From NCBI GenBank assembly GCA_963575745.1, contig CAUYUJ010003570.1:170001-234000 (forward strand): 64,000 bases of DNA, in the 5' to 3' direction. This stretch comes from Prorocentrum cordatum. Lineage: Eukaryota; Sar; Dinophyceae; Prorocentrales; Prorocentraceae. Under the pieces are notes generated by a model, which saw only the letters and a program-made list of their open reading frames with translations, did no database searches and was not told the origin of the DNA. Position 1 is the stretch's first letter. Every line of letters begins with the position of its first letter. A program made the position numbers and the translations under genes. Positions 42,151-53,119 of the stretch are shown piece after piece.

Positions 42151-42809
42151 CGATGGCAACGCGCGAAGTCTCAACGGGATGTGTTCGGTAGAAGAGATTA
42201 TCTTGGTAACCGTATCCGCTCGCGGGATGCGACTTTTTACCTGACTCAGGAGCCCCTGAACATCAAATGGCAATGGTACAGACATATGTGAAACAACTGC
42301 CTGCAACGCGTCATGCCATGCTGAAATTGCTGACCTGTGCTATAATAGACGAGCTTGCACACACATATCGGTAGACTCGGGGTTATATGGACACGGGCGG
42401 AACAAAAACAACACCTATTCGCTCAAAATCGCACATTGCCAAGATCAGGGCCCCCCGGAATTCTTCCGGGAAGTTCGACGCGGGAACAGGGCCGACACTG
42501 AAAGAGGTAAAACGACGCCAACGCCGCGGGCCCCCAGCACAAGCCAGTCGAACTCGAATGTGAAACTCACCGGCTGTCGCGACAGCGACATCAATATCTC
42601 TTTATTTGGTCAACGCACCCAACGATCGGTCTATCTCGCCGGGCAGGAACATGCCCAAAGCGTGCGCGTGCTCCTCGGAGCGTTCAGGCACGGGTTGGCC
42701 TCCGCCGACCAAGTCGTTCACGTCGGCCCCGTCGGCCGTCGTCCTCCTGTCGGCCTTGCCGATGTTCTGTCAAACTGGCAACATGTCAAAACGGCCTCTT
42801 GGTACCCCT
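42151..42809. other. Unassigned stretch
   Basis: Mixed sequence; no domain recognised in either direction. It lies directly downstream (minus-strand sense) of the next ORF and could be its 3' flank. Confidence 0.5.
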
Positions 42810-43214
42810 TCATCCTGTCACGAAAGCTCCATGAGCGTTTTCGGGCAACGGCTGGCACCCCGGCGCGCTGAGATCCTGGTCGCAGCGGCGCTGCAACTGA
42901 ACGAGCACGCTGCGCTCCTTTTTCTGATTCGTCGGCTTCGGGTCGGCCCCGGTCGCGGTCGTTTTGACCTGGACGGGCGCTAGCTCTGTGTCGGGCTCGC
43001 GCGTCTCCTCAATCGTCATGTCATGCTCGAGCAGCTTGGTCCAGCGTTTCCACTGCGCCCCAGTACGGAATCCGCAGTGGAATGCCCCCGCAAGTCCCAT
43101 CGCGAAGCCGAAAACCATCATCTCCATGATCGGTTTATTCCAGTCGGCCAGCGTCGGTGGGTTGAACAGCTCGACGCCGCTGGGCGCGACCTGCGTCGCT
43201 GGGAACGTGATCCC
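42810..43214 (-). CDS. Hypothetical protein fragment, one membrane segment
   Basis: The ATG-initiated frame is 43127-42810 (105 codons). Protein-like sequence continues upstream in the same phase to about 43214 (GVELFNPPTLADWNKPI), so the ATG may be internal or the upstream part an exon. Residues 1-20 are hydrophobic (MEMMVFGFAMGLAGAFHCGF), followed by a charged, Thr/Lys/Glu-rich soluble tail. Composition is unlike the surrounding repeats. The family is not recognised and no catalytic motif is seen. An in-phase TAA lies a few codons above 43214. Same orientation as every transposon here; it could be a host exon or a fragment of an element. Confidence 0.35.
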   Translation of the reverse strand, partial: GITFPATQVAPSGVELFNPPTLADWNKPIMEMMVFGFAMGLAGAFHCGFRTGAQWKRWTKLLEHDMTIEETREPDTELAPVQVKTTATGADPKPTNQKKERSVLVQLQRRCDQDLSAPGCQPLPENAHGAFVTG

Positions 43215-44256
43215 ATGGATGATCGTTTATATCCTTGGTGGAAAGCCGAGGAAAAACGGAACAATCTTTAAAACAATGCTTCTCACCACTTAGAGCGCCT
43301 TTGACTTTTAACCCTGAGGGCTCCACCAGGAGAGGTGCAAAACCAAACTCTGGTCCTTGGGGTTGCGCCGCGGCTCCGTTGGGCGTGCGATTTCGCGACC
43401 AATGCGCATGGCGCGGACGCCGATGCGGGGGGTACTCTGCTCGGAAAAGCTATTGTTCTGGCACCCTGGCATGGGCCGATCTAGCCGCCAAGCGGCATCC
43501 CTGAGACGTCGAGCGCTCGACAGCGAGGCCGCCCCACTCGACAGCCGTCGAGTGCTCGAGCGCTCGACAGCGAGCGCTCGGCAGGACTTGGAGGGGAGAA
43601 GTGGGAAACATGTGAAGGATGAGCGAAGAGAAGACGGCCATCCTGGCGGCCCAGAGGGGGTCCTTCTCGGGAGTCCTTCTAACCGTTTGGGGGCCCTCTT
43701 GGGCCGTCTTGGGGGGCTTGGGCCGCCCTCGGGCCCCCTGGGGCCTTCTTGGGCACATCCTCTTGGGGACCTTTTGGGGCTCCCAGGGGGCTCCCTTGGG
43801 CAGTCTGGGGGCCCGCCTGGGTCGTCTTGGGGCCCTCTCAGGCCGCCTTGGTGCCATATTCGAGCCGTCTCGGGGGCCTCTCGCGACCTTGCGAAGGGGG
43901 GGGGGGGAGGGGGGCGCGCATTGCGATGATGGGGTCGTTTATTTAGCATCATGTCGCGAGCGTCCGAAGCGGCGCGCGCGCGGCGAGCCGAGGAGCTCAC
44001 GCACTGCGCGATCCCACAACGCAGCGCGCCACATTGTCTGGCGCGCGCGGCATGCGCGTGGCTCCTCTGCAACCTTCCCCGGGCGGCGCTCGCAGCCTGT
44101 CCACCGCGTGAGCTCGAGCAACTAGCTACCCCGCGACGTCGCCGCGACAGGCACCCACCTGTGCAGAAACCAAAGAGAACACAGCAGCCAACTAACAGGC
44201 AACCGCTGGCCAGCGTCACGCAAACCTGACCTGACACGTCGGGCTCCGCGTCCCTG
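43215..44256. repeat. Spacer with a dispersed repeat block
   Basis: 43490-43590 has repeated tcgagcgctcgacagcgag. 43640-43890 is a dense run of the dispersed gggccgtcttgggg motif, ended by a G-run (43898-43915). 43950-44110 is cgcgcgcg-rich. No gene recognised. Confidence 0.6.
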
Positions 44257-45130
44257 CTATCCGCGACCCCTACTCATATCGTCGGGCTCCGCGCCCTCGC
44301 TGCGGCTGCTCATCTTCGCCTCCATCGCCTCCATCGCCCCCCTCGCAGTCGCGTCGTCGCCGCTGGAGCGGGCGGCCTTCGTCGCCGCGGCCGCCTCCAT
44401 GATATTGTGCTCTCCCGCCGCGGGCTCCCGCACCACCTCGAGGAAGTCGGAGTCGCCCCAGCCGTGGACAGTCCAAGCTGGCTTGTCCCTCTGCTCGATC
44501 GGCGCGACGCTGAACGACTGGAACTCAGCGAGGCAGCCCTCGACCCTGACCTGACTGTCGTTGGCATCGGAGTTCTTGGGCGAGACCCAGTCGATGACGA
44601 CTGTCTCCGCGACGTCCAACTTGGCCGTTGCCCCGCCCCCCTCTGGGCGGCCCCCAGGCGGCAAGACCCTCACCGCGCAAGCTGGCGAAGAGGAATCAGA
44701 CATATGGTCCATGCGCTGGACCTCCGGCGCGAGGAACAAGTCGAGCGTCACCATCGTGCTTGTCTTGTTTAAGCGAACCTGCGCTCGCCCACAGGGGATC
44801 TGCCCGGCCGCCGCCTGCAGATGCGTCCCCAACGGTACAGCCACAACTTTGCCTGGAAGCTTCAGCGCCCAAGAGATGTCGCGGTGCGGTAGATGCGACC
44901 AGGCACAGGTTTGCCATTGGCGGTGACCCTGCGCTTGATTTCCGCCGTCGGCGGTTCGTATCCTATCATCAGGAGGGCCGTCGCGTAGGATGCGCAAGCC
45001 TGCGCCATCCACATGGCGCGCACGCAGCATGCAACTGCTGGCTGAGCGGAAGCAACTGGGTAAAAGCAATGGGCAGCCTGGCTTTGGCTCTCCTCATTGG
45101 AATCCTTGGAACCCTTGGCGGTGTCCACGC
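44257..45130 (-). pseudogene. Unrecognised coding region, frame broken once
   Basis: The minus-strand frame of 45266-44862 reads protein-like sequence from about 45100: FYPVASAQPAVACCVRAMWM, a likely membrane helix in a Cys-containing segment, then EPPTAEIKRRVTANGKPVPG. Near 44880 the sense continues in the frame 45069-44257 (SWALKLPGKVVAVPLGTHLQ, RLNKTSTMVTLDLFLAPEVQ, AKLDVAETVVIDWVSPKNSD) to a Ser/Ala/Glu-rich tail and TGA at 44257. The total would be about 280 residues. No family recognised. Low-repeat composition and hydrophobic/charged alternation support coding. The break may be a mutation, a short unspliced intron or a base-calling error. Confidence 0.4.
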
Positions 45131-45835
45131 GCGGCGCCCTGACGGGCGGGCGGCGGGTCGGGCGGGCGGGCCCTAGCGGGCGGGCGGGTCGGGCGGCGGG
45201 CGGGGCACTAACGGGCGGGCGGGCGGCCGGTCGGTGGCGCGGGCGGGACATTAGCGTATGGCGCATAATCGAGGCAGCACGCGCGTCACCCTAACGGGCG
45301 GGCGGCGGTTCGGGCGGGCGGGCCCTAACAGGCGGGCGGGTCGGGCGGCGGGCAGGGCCCTAACGGGCGGGCGGGCGGCCGGGGTCGGGCGGCGGGCGGG
45401 GCCCTAATGGGCAGGCGGGCCGCGGGCTCGGCTGGCGGAACATTAAACTATGACGCATATACGAGGTAGCACTCGTGCCACCCTAACCCGCGGGCGGCGG
45501 GTCGGGCAGGCGGACCCAAACGGGCGGGCGGGTCGGGGGGCGGGCGGAACCCTAACGGGCGGGCGGGCCGCGGGTCGGGCGGGCGGGACATTAGCGTATG
45601 ACCAAGCATCGAAGTCGCACGCGTGGCACCCTAACCCGCGGGCGGCGGGTCGGGCAGGCGGACCCTGCCGGGCGGGCGGGTCGGGCGGCGGGCGGAGCCC
45701 TAACGGGCGGGCGGGCCGCGGGTCGGGCGGGCGGGACATTAGCGTATGACCAATCATCGAAGTAGCACGCGTGGCACCCTAATGGGCGGGCGGCGGTTCG
45801 GGCGGTCGGACCCTGGCGGGCTGGCGGGCTGGGGG
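45131..45835. repeat. GC-rich satellite with 148-bp units
   Basis: Anchors acatta(gcg)tatg occur at 45248, 45440, 45588 and 45736 (spacing 192, 148, 148). Each is followed by tcgaggtagcac or a variant, then ccaccctaa. In between are short cgggcggg repeats. Confidence 0.85.
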
Positions 45836-45990
45836 CGGGAACAAGACCGGGCGGAACAGGACCAACGGAACGGGATCGGCGGAACAAGACCGGCGGAACA
45901 AGACCGGGCGGAACAGGACCAGGCGGAACAGAACCTCGGCGGAACAGGACTGGGCAGAACAGGACCAGCGGAACAAGACCTCGGCGGACG
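45836..45990. repeat. 15-bp repeat, unit CGGAACAGGACCAGG
   Basis: About ten imperfect units (cggaacaagaccgg, cggaacaggacca). Frames over it are artefacts. Confidence 0.85.
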
Positions 45991-46440
45991 AGGTCCGGTT
46001 CTGTCTGGGGGCCTCCTTTGGGCCCTCCTGGGGCTTGCAGGGACGTTCCTGGGACATCTTGGCCTTCTTGGGGCCCTCTTGGGCCGTCTTCGGGCTCTCT
46101 TGGGGGCTTCTTGGGCTGTTTGGGGGCGGTCTTGGCGGCGTCTGGGGTCGTGGTGCACGCTTGGGCAGCCCGGCCCGAGAAAATGCACGGTTTCCGAAAA
46201 AGGAATGGGACGATGTCAGCCTCCTGGGGCCTGTTTGGGGGCCATCTTGGAGCCCCCTTGGGACGTTGTGGGGGCCTCGTTCGTGGGCCTTCTGGAATGG
46301 ATCTTGCATGGTCCGGGAGCCTGTGGGGGCTTCTTGGAAGCGTCTTGGGGACGGCCGCAGGCCTCTTGCAGGCCTCGTGAAGGGCTTCGGAGGCTCTGGC
46401 CCCCCCGTGCGCCGTTGTTGTCCCTGGGCGCGGCCAGGGG
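45991..46440. repeat. Dispersed gggccgtcttgggg repeat block
   Basis: Dense tcttggggccctcttgggccgtct motifs; same family as 39600-40170, 41411-42150 and 43640-43890. Confidence 0.7.
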
Positions 46441-46486
46441 GCCTCGTCCCCCAGGACATACACATATACGCATTTACACATGTGTG

Positions 46487-46500
46487 TATATATATATATA

Positions 46501-46549
<49 letters not shown>
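46487..46549. repeat. (TA)n microsatellite
   Basis: About 63 bases of ta with one gc interruption; borders the 3' end of the LINE fragment. Confidence 0.95.
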
Positions 46550-46551
<2 letters not shown>

Positions 46552-48034
46552 TGCAAGGCATGGTAGTCTCAAGCATGGGAAAAGAGGGCACCTTAGGCGC
46601 AAGCGGGCTGTACACACTGTACGGTCAAGGAGCCAGGTAGCACATGTGGCTACGACCTGTGCAGCACTGGCAGCACTGCCAAGTGATGAGAATGCTCGGA
46701 TTGTTGGGCAAGCCGCCGATGCTCGCGATCTCTGGCTCGGAGTGCGGCCGCCTGTGCTGGAGGCAGCAGAAGGCAATTAGCAATGATCCACTCGCGGCAC
46801 CGTGGCCGGCGCGTATCGGAAACATGTGCCAACAGGCGCACTCGCTCTGGAAAATCTTTGTGGCATGCAGGGCACACAGACGACCCCAGCCGGTCCTGGA
46901 TCGACAGTGTCTGCCCATGCTTGCGGCGCTGGTGGCTCGCAAGGGCACGGGAACTGATGAAGGCGGCGCCGCAATGGCAGACGTGCTGCGCGGGTTGGCC
47001 GCGCTGTACAGGAGCGCGAATGTGATCGCAGACCGAGGGGGCAAAAAAGATCTTATCTACAAGCGCATTCCAATCGTTCCGCTTGGCCAGGAGGTCCTGC
47101 CAAGCAAGGGGGTCAGAGGAGAAGGAGGGGAACTCAGCAGGCAGAAATGGGTGAAAAAGAAAAGTATCACTCTCAATCTGCTCTACCCACTGCAAACGCT
47201 GCCCTCCAGGCCAGGCGTGCAAAATAGCAATCAAAGCACGCGGGCGGTGCGCGACCAGCCGAGCGAGATACTTCAGCCGCATGCGGATGATGTGGCATTC
47301 TATGGCTGGCTGCCCTAACATTTCGCGAATCTCGCGATCCGTGTGCTCGGTTCTGGTGAAGCGAGGCTCGTTGGCAATGCGCCTCAAAACGATCATGTAG
47401 GCACCATTCAGCTTCTTGAGCTTCCGCGGGGAGGGCGTCAGCACCTGCATGCCGAACAGCAGCTTGCTCATCGGAAGACAATGGAGGAATCGTATTTTGT
47501 GCGCCCGCTGGACGTGCTGGGACCCGAACACCTTCCAAGACAAGGGGGCGTAGGCCTGGAGCGTGCGGGTAGCCTTGGAGTTGACGTCCGCCACGCAGCA
47601 TTCCCGGAGAGACGTATGCACTCCCAAATGCTTATACGATGTGACAACGGCAATGCTAATGTCGCGCCCAGGCACGGCAATCCGAAGACTACCGTCCTCT
47701 TGCCGGCGAGCCTCACGATGGGCAGCGCAACGGGCGCCACGATACTGTAGCAATGCTTCTTTTTTTCCGGCAGAAGCGTTCAATTGCAATTGCAGCTTCT
47801 CGAACACCCCGAAGACGATGCCCAGCAGCTTGTCGATGTGATCGTCTAGGATACGCGGAGTCGGCGCCATGATAGCCAAAGCCTCGTCATCAATGAAAGC
47901 CGCATCGAGCAGCGACTCGGTCGGGGTCGCGTCGTCGCGCGGCGGAGCCCAGAAGGGCCCGTCGGGCAGCGGCAACTTCAGCGTGATGCCTGCCCGGTCG
48001 GCCTCCCAAGCAATCATATCGAGCGCAATGCCGT

Positions 48035-48037
<3 letters not shown>
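46550..48037 (-). mobile_element. 5'-truncated LINE (non-LTR retrotransposon) fragment
   Basis: The frame at 48068-46650 (472 codons, its first ten from the TA repeat) begins within a non-LTR RT. FIDDEALAIMAP is the catalytic xxDD box with Phe for Tyr, and SYKHLGVHTS is the following conserved block. After a helical region come two zinc-finger-like motifs near the C-terminus (CHCGAAFISSRALASHQRRKH, a Cx1C...Hx4H pattern, and CPACHKDFPERVRLLAH). These are nucleic-acid-binding tails typical of some LINEs. Endonuclease and the front of the RT are missing; truncation is at the right-hand TA tract. It is open over 460 codons, so the copy is fairly young or the tail is under constraint. Confidence 0.8.

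Positions 48038-48065
<28 letters not shown>
48038..48065. repeat. (TA)n microsatellite
   Basis: 28 bases of ta, continuing into cattattattatta on its right side; borders the truncated 5' end of the LINE. Confidence 0.95.
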
Positions 48066-48141
48066 CATTATTATTATTAGGCGAGTGTTGCGCGAGGCGT
48101 AGCAAGTTAATAGGGCGAACCGTAATCAGAGAAGTGAAAGC

Positions 48142-48308
48142 CTAGACGAAGCACGCCAGGCAGTGTCCCAGAGGCAACGTCCCCTTCTCGTAGGCGCACA
48201 CCTGGACAGGAGTGCGGCGGTCAGGCAGGGCATGTACACAGTGTGGCACAGAGGCCCCGAGACACGTCGTGTGGTGCCCTCGCAGACGGGCGCAAAAGGC
48301 TACGCACA

Positions 48309-48309
<1 letters not shown>
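48142..48309 (-). other. Small Cys-rich open segment between two TA tracts
   Basis: The minus-strand frame reads CVAFCARLRGHHTTC, then PHCVHALP, then GTLPLGHCLACFV and stops at TAG 48142. Seven Cys and several His in about 50 residues look like part of a zinc-binding protein or a LINE tail. It is too short to classify and may be chance. Confidence 0.15.

Positions 48310-48352
<43 letters not shown>
48310..48352. repeat. (TA)n microsatellite
   Basis: About 43 bases of uninterrupted at/ta. Confidence 0.95.
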
Positions 48353-48356
<4 letters not shown>

Positions 48357-48449
48357 GCCAGCCCCATTGTGGGGCCACCAGGCTGCGAGGCGCGTGATTC
48401 GCAGTTTCCCGTACCAGTTGTAGTTTGTAGTTTCCAGTGTTACAGTTAT

Positions 48450-48506
48450 GCTTCTTGCTGGTTACTGTAACTAGTTGACTGATTGCTGGTTACTGTAACT
48501 AGTTGA
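48450..48506. repeat. 30-bp direct duplication
   Basis: Two copies of tgctggttactgtaactag with ttga(c/t)tga spacers. Confidence 0.85.
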
Positions 48507-48589
48507 TTGACCGCGCGAGGGAGGGGGGGGGCCCAAACAGGATTTTTTAGCACCCCCTGGGCGCGTTGTCTGAATTGCTGGGGGGGCTC

Positions 48590-49195
48590 GAAATCGACCC
48601 CCCTCACGCAGATCGGCGGGGTTAGGGTCCAAAAACAAAGGATTTCCCACATTTCTGAAATTCGGTGCCTCCCCTCATGCAGATCCGCGGGGTCAGGGTC
48701 CAAAAACACATGGGATGTCCTACATTTCTGAAATTCGGTGCCACCCCTCACGCAGATCCGCAGGGCCAGGGTCCAAAAACATACGGGATTTGCCACATTC
48801 CTGAAATTCGGTGCCACCCCTCACGCAGATCCGCGGGGTCAGGGTCCAAAAACACAAGGATTTGCCACATGTCTGACATTCGGTGCCACCCCTCACGCAG
48901 ATCCGCGGGGTCAGGGTCCAAAAACTCATGGGATTTGCCACATTCCTGAAATTCGGTGCCACCCCTCACGCAGATCCGCGGGGTCAGGGTCCAAAAACAC
49001 ATGGGATTTGCCACATTTCTGAAATTCGGTGCCACCCCTCACGCAGATCCGCGGGGTCAGGGTCCAAAAACACACGGGATTTGCCACATTTCTGAAATTC
49101 GGTGCCACCCCTCACGCAGATCCGCGGGGTCAGGGTCCAAAAACACAGGGGATTTGCCACATTTCTGAAATTCGGTGCCACCCTTCACGCACATC
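48590..49195. repeat. 73-bp satellite array, eight units
   Basis: The core cacgcagatccgcggggtc plus agggtccaaaaacac recurs with 73-bp spacing from about 48605 to 49116; the last partial unit is at 49185. Units are nearly identical, so the array is young. 73 is not a multiple of three; the many ORFs over it are shadows. Confidence 0.95.
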
Positions 49196-49197
49196 CA

Positions 49198-49315
49198 TCG
49201 CAAGGCGTGGTAACCCAAACTGCGAGAACTCCCTCGGCCCTTTAATCGCAAGGTGTGGTAACCAAGCCCTTAAACCATACACGTCTTACCAATCGCCAGG
49301 TGTGGTAACCCCTCT
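49198..49315. repeat. Three copies of ATCGCAAGGTGTGGTAACC
   Basis: At about 49198, 49245 and 49291, period near 47 bp. Confidence 0.8.
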
Positions 49316-49471
49316 TGTGATCAGTTGGTTTTGCTGATTGCGACTCGGCTTCGCATGAAGTTTCGATACTGCTTCACGACAGCGCCAAGGCCTCATGACT
49401 TAGCTCTTCCATGGCCCATTCTCCGAGAGAGGGGGCCGGCGGCAGGGGGCGAAGCCCTTGCGGATACATAT

Positions 49472-49630
49472 ATGAGCTTAGGCTGCTACCCGTGCCAAGA
49501 TCAACTTTTCCTTCGGCATGCTCCGCTGCTTCGAAGCAAATCAAGAGAACGAGCGGCAGGCGGTGACAGGGCAGCACGATGGCGCTGACCTGAACGGACT
49601 GAGCGAGCGGCATTCAAGACTCTGAGCCCC
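49472..49630 (-). repeat. YR-1 terminal repeat B2 (159 bp)
   Basis: Identical by eye to 49761-49919 (atgagcttaggctgctaccc ... tctgagcccc). Forms the outer left end of the element. Confidence 0.95.
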
Positions 49631-49682
49631 CTGTGGGGCGAAGTGACGCCCAGGCAGGTGGAAGATGGGGACGGCAGGCGGG

Positions 49683-49762
49683 TCCTGGAAAAAACTTGAG
49701 CACAAGTACAACATACGGCACTGAACGCAGCAAGAGATCATTAATGTGCAAGCACAACGCAT
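49683..49762 (-). repeat. YR-1 internal repeat A2 (80 bp)
   Basis: Identical by eye to A1 at 55801-55880 (tcctggaaaaaacttgagca ... caagcacaacgcat). Separated from B2 by a 52-bp spacer and joined directly to B1. Confidence 0.95.
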
Positions 49763-49919
49763 GAGCTTAGGCTGCTACCCGTGCCAAGATCAACTTTTCC
49801 TTCGGCATGCTCCGCTGCTTCGAAGCAAATCAAGAGAACGAGCGGCAGGCGGTGACAGGGCAGCACGATGGCGCTGACCTGAACGGACTGAGCGAGCGGC
49901 ATTCAAGACTCTGAGCCCC
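49761..49919 (-). repeat. YR-1 internal repeat B1 (159 bp)
   Basis: Second copy of B2; its inner edge touches the TAG stop codon (49919-49921) of the methyltransferase-like frame. Confidence 0.95.
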
Positions 49920-50645
49920 TACCCACTGCCATCCAGTGTCTTGGCTTTGGCCACCACCAGCGCTGCTAGATCTTTGCAGAGCGCCGCGGGGTAAGGGCAC
50001 GCCCTCGAAGTCCAGAACACACCGAGCGGGTCTTTACCCTTCAGCGTTATGTGTGCCTTACCTGTTGCACTACACCTTTTTTGACAGCCTGAACACAGGC
50101 GGAGGGAAGGCTGCGCTGGCAGCCAATTGAAAAGCAAAAAGGTAGTCGCCTTTTTCCAGGGGACCTGATACTGGCAATAATCAACAGAAGCCCACTCGGC
50201 GTGAGCGTCGCGGGCCATGTCCAGCAGCTTTGGGACCAGCCAGAGGCGAGACGTGCGAGGGTGCTCGAGAGAGAAGGGGACTCCCGCCTCGACGGCCGCC
50301 GCCAGCAGGCGCAGAACATTAGCGAGCAGACGATTGGCGATCCTCACCTTCTCAGCGTCTGCCGCCGCCAGCAGAGGGAGGCCGTGCAAATTCGCATCGT
50401 CCCTGAGCGGCGGCGGACCCTGTCCATCATTCTTCCTTGCCCGGCTCCACGTTTTGCAGTCCAGGCCGACATGCACCCCCGCGACTTCCTTCCGTGAGAT
50501 CCTCAAAACCAGACTGTCGACGAGGGACTCATCAAGAAGTTCGGCTCGCGGGTCGTCAGCATAGTCCCAGCCTTCCGAAGCCCAGCCGGCGGCGTGGACG
50601 GCCTTGGCCAAGGCGGCGGAGCCGCACATGAGCTCGACGAACGGC
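49919..50645 (-). pseudogene. YR-1 methyltransferase-like domain (C-terminal)
   Basis: Last about 240 residues of the frame 53119-49919. FVELMCGSAALAKAV opens a Rossmann-type SAM-binding fold. GLDCKTWSRARK aligns with the catalytic GTPC/PPC-x-x-S loop of cytosine methyltransferases, with Asp replacing Pro before the Cys. PFSLEHPRTSRLW corresponds to the ENV-type block. WKKATTFLLFNW, a Cys-rich segment (LCSGCQKRC) and CPYPAALCKDLA end it. Many DIRS-type elements carry a methyltransferase-like domain; this one looks C5-like. It is in a different phase from the recombinase before it (shift near 50,700). The role is unknown and activity is doubtful. Confidence 0.65.
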
Positions 50646-50699
50646 CTGGCACGGGCGCGTGCCGCGGCACCTTGGCAGAAGGTGCGGGGCGGCGCATGC

Positions 50700-52071
50700 T
50701 GGGCACAGGTGCCGCCTGCAGCCGCGCCGACGGCGTGGCCGTCCGCGGCCTCTGGGGCCGCGCCAGGAGCCCCTCGAGCTCGGCGTGCAGCTTCGCGGGC
50801 GCCGCCTCGGCCCTGCGGCGGACGTCGACTGGGAGTGCCGCCAGCTCCTGCTGCACCAGCGCGTGGGCCTCGTAGCGTTTCATCGTGTAGTCGCTGGCCC
50901 ACCGCCCGCGCCTCTTGATCTCGTCCATGGAACGATACCTCTTGAGGCGATCGTGCGACGGGCCACCGTGGCGGAGCTGGTAGGGCACGTACTTGGTGGG
51001 CACCTCGGCCAGCTCCAGCGCCTGACGCCACGTGACGCCCAGCTGCGCGGCGGTGAGACGGAACAGCGGCGCCTGCGGGTCCCCCGACCTCGCGCGCGCC
51101 AGCAGCGGGCCCAGCCAGGGCACCTCGACCGAATCGAGGAGCAGGCTCTCGTCCGACAAGCTGGTCTTGCTGTGCTCGCCCCTCGCGCTGGGGTGCAGGT
51201 TGAAGCCGTAGTCCGTGCACGAGCCCGAGGGGAGGAAGAGGTCCTGCTCGCGCAGGCCGACGGCCTCGGAGGGCCTGAGGTACACCCAGAACATCGTCAC
51301 CACCATGAGCGCCGCGCGCGGGGGCCCCAGCTGCGTGGCCATCGCCAGCGCGACCAGCGCGACCACTTGCCAGGGCATGGGCGGGCGCGTCTGGCCTGGG
51401 TCCAGGCGCCTCCAACCCTGGAGGGCCCGACAGAAACGCGGCAGGCGGAGCGACCCCTTTCGGGAAAAATCGGGGTGCGCCGAGATGTACGCGGCATATG
51501 TTTTCAGGACGGCGGCTCTCTCGAGCCCGATGCTCCAGGCGTAGTCGGCGTAGTTCATCAGCGCCAGGTCGACCTGAGCCGCGGTGTGCAGCGGCAGCTC
51601 GAAAAGGTCCACGAACGTCTGGAAGTCGTCGAGGGCGTCCTTGTAGCATGCCTGGGTCTCGGGCGCCACCGCGTTCCACTCCAGGAAGCTCCTCTCGTCC
51701 TCCCCCACCATCGTGAATGGCCCAGAGGCCCGCAGACGGTGAGCAATCCTCTCCTCCTTCGTCGCCCCAACACACGGCCTGCCCTTCAAAAAGCTCTTCT
51801 GCACGATCTTGGGGCTGGCAGCTGGGCGCTTGACGGACACCGCGCGGGGCAGGCGGGACACCTCCCGACTTGGCATCCCAGCGCCTCGACCCCTCATCGG
51901 AGGGGTTGAGCTCCGAAGGTATCCACCGATGCTCGAACCGCGACGCAGTGGCGACGGAGTAGGCAGCCTCTCTGCGGCAGCACAGCAGAAGGGGATAGGA
52001 GGAGCATCGCCCACGTCCGAGCGCGAGCACTGTGCCGAGGTTGCCCCCAAAACGTAGATGTCGGAGACCAA
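50700..52071 (-). pseudogene. YR-1 tyrosine recombinase
   Basis: Lies in the frame 52071-50503; the genuine part runs from about 51870 to 50700. An N-terminal helical SAM-like domain (WNAVAPETQACYKDALDDF) precedes the catalytic domain. That domain has Arg in VYLRPSEAVGL, the YQLRHGGPSHD block (His and second Arg region) and RRGRWASDYTMKRYEAH, whose Tyr is the nucleophile. The recombinase joins the extrachromosomal DNA copy into the genome. All key residues are present. The domain sits between RNase H and the methyltransferase-like domain and is in another phase than both. Confidence 0.85.
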
Positions 52072-53119
52072 AGGAGGCCTGGGCCCTCGTGATATGACGA
52101 GATGTCATGTTCGAAGCCCCCCCCTCGATAATAGTAATGGGCTCCTTGACGTGAGCCCTGGCCGAGACCACCTGCTTCCACTGGGGGCCCTGCAGAGCCT
52201 GTACGGGCACCTCTGTGAACTGCGGGTTGAGCTCCCAGGGGTCCTTGATGAGGTCCATGCTGGTGCTCTTGGGGGCCTTGACGGTCTCGATGTCGCTGAA
52301 GACGTCGAACGGTCCCTCCGAGGCCTCATAGCCTCCAGAACGGACTCCCAGAGCAGAACGGCGTGCCGAGATAGCCGAAGGCATGCGATATCTCCATCTC
52401 TCACTGACTGACCCGATGCGCTTGACAAGATCTGATGACAGTGTTGTCTGACACGTGGCCATACCCGTCAAGCACGCGTCGTAAGCGAAGACCGTCGGCG
52501 ACCACTGAAGCCGAAGGTTGGCAGACATCAGCGGCAGCAGGCGACGGCGCTGCTCGACTTCGCGGGCAGCCGAGGGCCAGAGACGGGCTCGCACGTGATA
52601 GCACTCTCTGACGAAATCATACAAACTCCTGAGGATCGAGAGCAGCTCCCTCTTCAGCATCAGATGATCAATGAGATGACCCACGTACCTCTCCACCTCC
52701 CTCCCCGTGACTCTAGGGCGCTGCTCTAGCCACAGTGAAGCTTGGCGGAGGCGCTCGGAGCGCTCGGGCCGTGAGAAAACTCGCCCAGACGCGCCGTCGA
52801 TCGGACGGCCGAGGCTGGTGAAGACGTCAGTGGCCTCGACCACCTCGTGAATCTGCACGCCATGCTTCCTCCAGGCGTCGCAGATCTGGTGCATCAAAAC
52901 ATTGCATCTGACAGGGTCGGTGCCGATGACGTTGATGTTATCGCAATAGGGGAGGAGGCAAGGGAACCCCCCGTCGAGCGGGGGCACCGGGCCGTGATCG
53001 GTCAGCACCCGCGGGAACCCGAGCCCCGAGGCAGAGCAGCAGACGTGCGCATTCGCACGCTGCCCAAGCCAGAAAAAGCCCAAGACCAGCCCATCGGAAC
53101 GACCCGCAGGAACGGCCAA
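51880..53119 (-). pseudogene. YR-1 RT C-terminal half and RNase H
   Basis: First about 410 residues of the frame 53119-49919. LLPYCDNINVIG (about 52938-52949) is the RT active site with Y-C-D-N instead of YxDD; Asn at the second Asp position is common in DIRS-type elements. VGHLIDHLMLKRELLSIL is the thumb region. RNase H follows with VFAYDACLTGM, IIEGGASNMTSRH and RWIPSELNPSDEGSR. The phase moves to the recombinase frame near 51,870. Confidence 0.85.

Noticed and set aside
44862-45835. Arg/Pro/Ala-rich ORFs over the cgggcggg satellite
   Set aside because: Frames rotate with the repeat and have no conserved composition.
48590-49195. Possible CRISPR-like array (eight evenly spaced repeats)
   Set aside because: The whole 73-bp unit is repeated with no variable spacers; it is an ordinary tandem satellite.
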